From Lachnospiraceae bacterium (GTDB taxonomy: Bacteria > Bacillota > Clostridia > Lachnospirales > Lachnospiraceae), in the NCBI GenBank assembly GCA_019420465.1, contig JAHZHB010000141.1, forward strand, positions 1 through 21,883: DNA of 21,883 nucleotides. Direction: 5' to 3'. The notes beneath the pieces were generated by a model. It made no database searches and was not told the origin of the DNA. It was given only the letters and a program-made list of their open reading frames with translations. Each line of letters begins with the position of its first letter. Position 1 is the stretch's first letter. Positions 21,504 to 21,883 of the stretch are shown piece by piece. The translations under genes and the position numbers were made by a program.

Positions 21504-21883
21504 ATGGCTACTAACAAATATTACGGAACAGGAAGAAGAAAAACATCTGTTGCCAGAGTATATCTGGTACCGGGAACTGGTAAGATCACTATCAACAAAC
21601 GTGACATCGATGAGTATCTGGGTCTTGAGACTCTGAAAGTTATCGTTCGTCAGCCGCTTGTTGCTACAGATAATGCAGACAAGTTTGACGTTATCGTTAC
21701 CGTACGCGGTGGCGGATACACAGGTCAGGCTGGTGCCATTCGTCATGGTATCTCCCGTGCCCTGCTTACAGTAGACAACGATTTCAGACCGGTTCTGAAA
21801 AAAGCCGGATTCCTGACTCGTGACCCGAGAATGAAAGAGCGTAAGAAATACGGTCTCAAAGCAGCTCGTCGCGCTCCGCAGTT
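21504..21883 (+). CDS. rpsI: 30S ribosomal protein S9 (partial, cut by window end)
   Basis: The frame opens with MATNKYYGTGRRKTSVARVY and continues without a stop to the window edge, giving 126 full codons. GRRKTSVARV, the RGGGYTGQAGAIRHGISRAL region and the basic tail DPRMKERKKYGLKAARRAPQ are diagnostic of S9, whose C-terminal tail reaches the ribosomal P site. Family length is about 130, so only the last few residues, normally ending FSKR, are missing. GAGGAGG lies about eight bases before the ATG. It is co-transcribed with rplM. Confidence 0.97.
   Translation, partial: MATNKYYGTGRRKTSVARVYLVPGTGKITINKRDIDEYLGLETLKVIVRQPLVATDNADKFDVIVTVRGGGYTGQAGAIRHGISRALLTVDNDFRPVLKKAGFLTRDPRMKERKKYGLKAARRAPQ

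Overview
The window looks like chromosomal DNA from a Gram-positive gut-type anaerobe of the Clostridia, most probably Lachnospiraceae. The evidence is strong AAGGAGG-like ribosome binding sites, the gene order tig-clpP-clpX-lon-engB, group II ECF transporter genes next to truA-rplM-rpsI, a ribosomal protein L13-type leader, and Clostridia-like protein sequences. The genus is not resolved. No rRNA, tRNA, CRISPR array, prophage or complete insertion sequence was seen.

The left part (1-5733) is accessory. It holds a membrane-anchored XRE-family regulator (334-1230), then about 780 bp of decayed DNA. That stretch carries a truncated LysR effector domain on the minus strand and a roughly 25-codon scrap of a nucleoside-type ABC ATPase. 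Next come a MATE efflux pump with a strong promoter and a hairpin terminator packed into its leader, a cytidylate kinase-like P-loop protein, a flavodoxin/NADPH-dependent FMN reductase-like protein, and a cysteine-cluster protein of uncertain function that may be related to the U32/UbiU-UbiV family.

The middle (5734-10976) is dominated by a P1B-type heavy-metal ATPase of about 1141 residues. Its cytosolic N-terminus has ten CGCGHDH-type His/Cys repeats with about 80 histidines, then a seven-cysteine linker, then three HMA domains. The second and third HMA domains are a recent duplication. The gene has its own promoter, a nearby inverted repeat and a leader of about 155 nt. Downstream lie a terminator and a 175-bp palindromic element with 44-bp perfect arms. 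After those come a minus-strand CYTH/triphosphate tunnel metalloenzyme gene and a divergent DJ-1/PfpI-family gene.

The right part (11037-21883) is conserved housekeeping: trigger factor, ClpP, ClpX and Lon (nascent chain folding and proteolysis), EngB (ribosome assembly GTPase), EcfA1-EcfA2-EcfT (vitamin/metal ECF transporter energizing module), TruA (tRNA pseudouridine synthase), then L13 and S9 behind their own promoter and leader. S9 is cut by the window edge a few codons before its expected end. EngB, EcfA1 and EcfA2 overlap one another, which joins two blocks that are usually described separately.

The best candidates for something unusual are the repeat-expanded metal-binding N-terminus of the ATPase with its leader, the MATE promoter-terminator leader, the 44-bp-arm palindrome, and the cysteine-cluster protein paired with a flavoprotein. 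No wholly new multi-gene system is evident.
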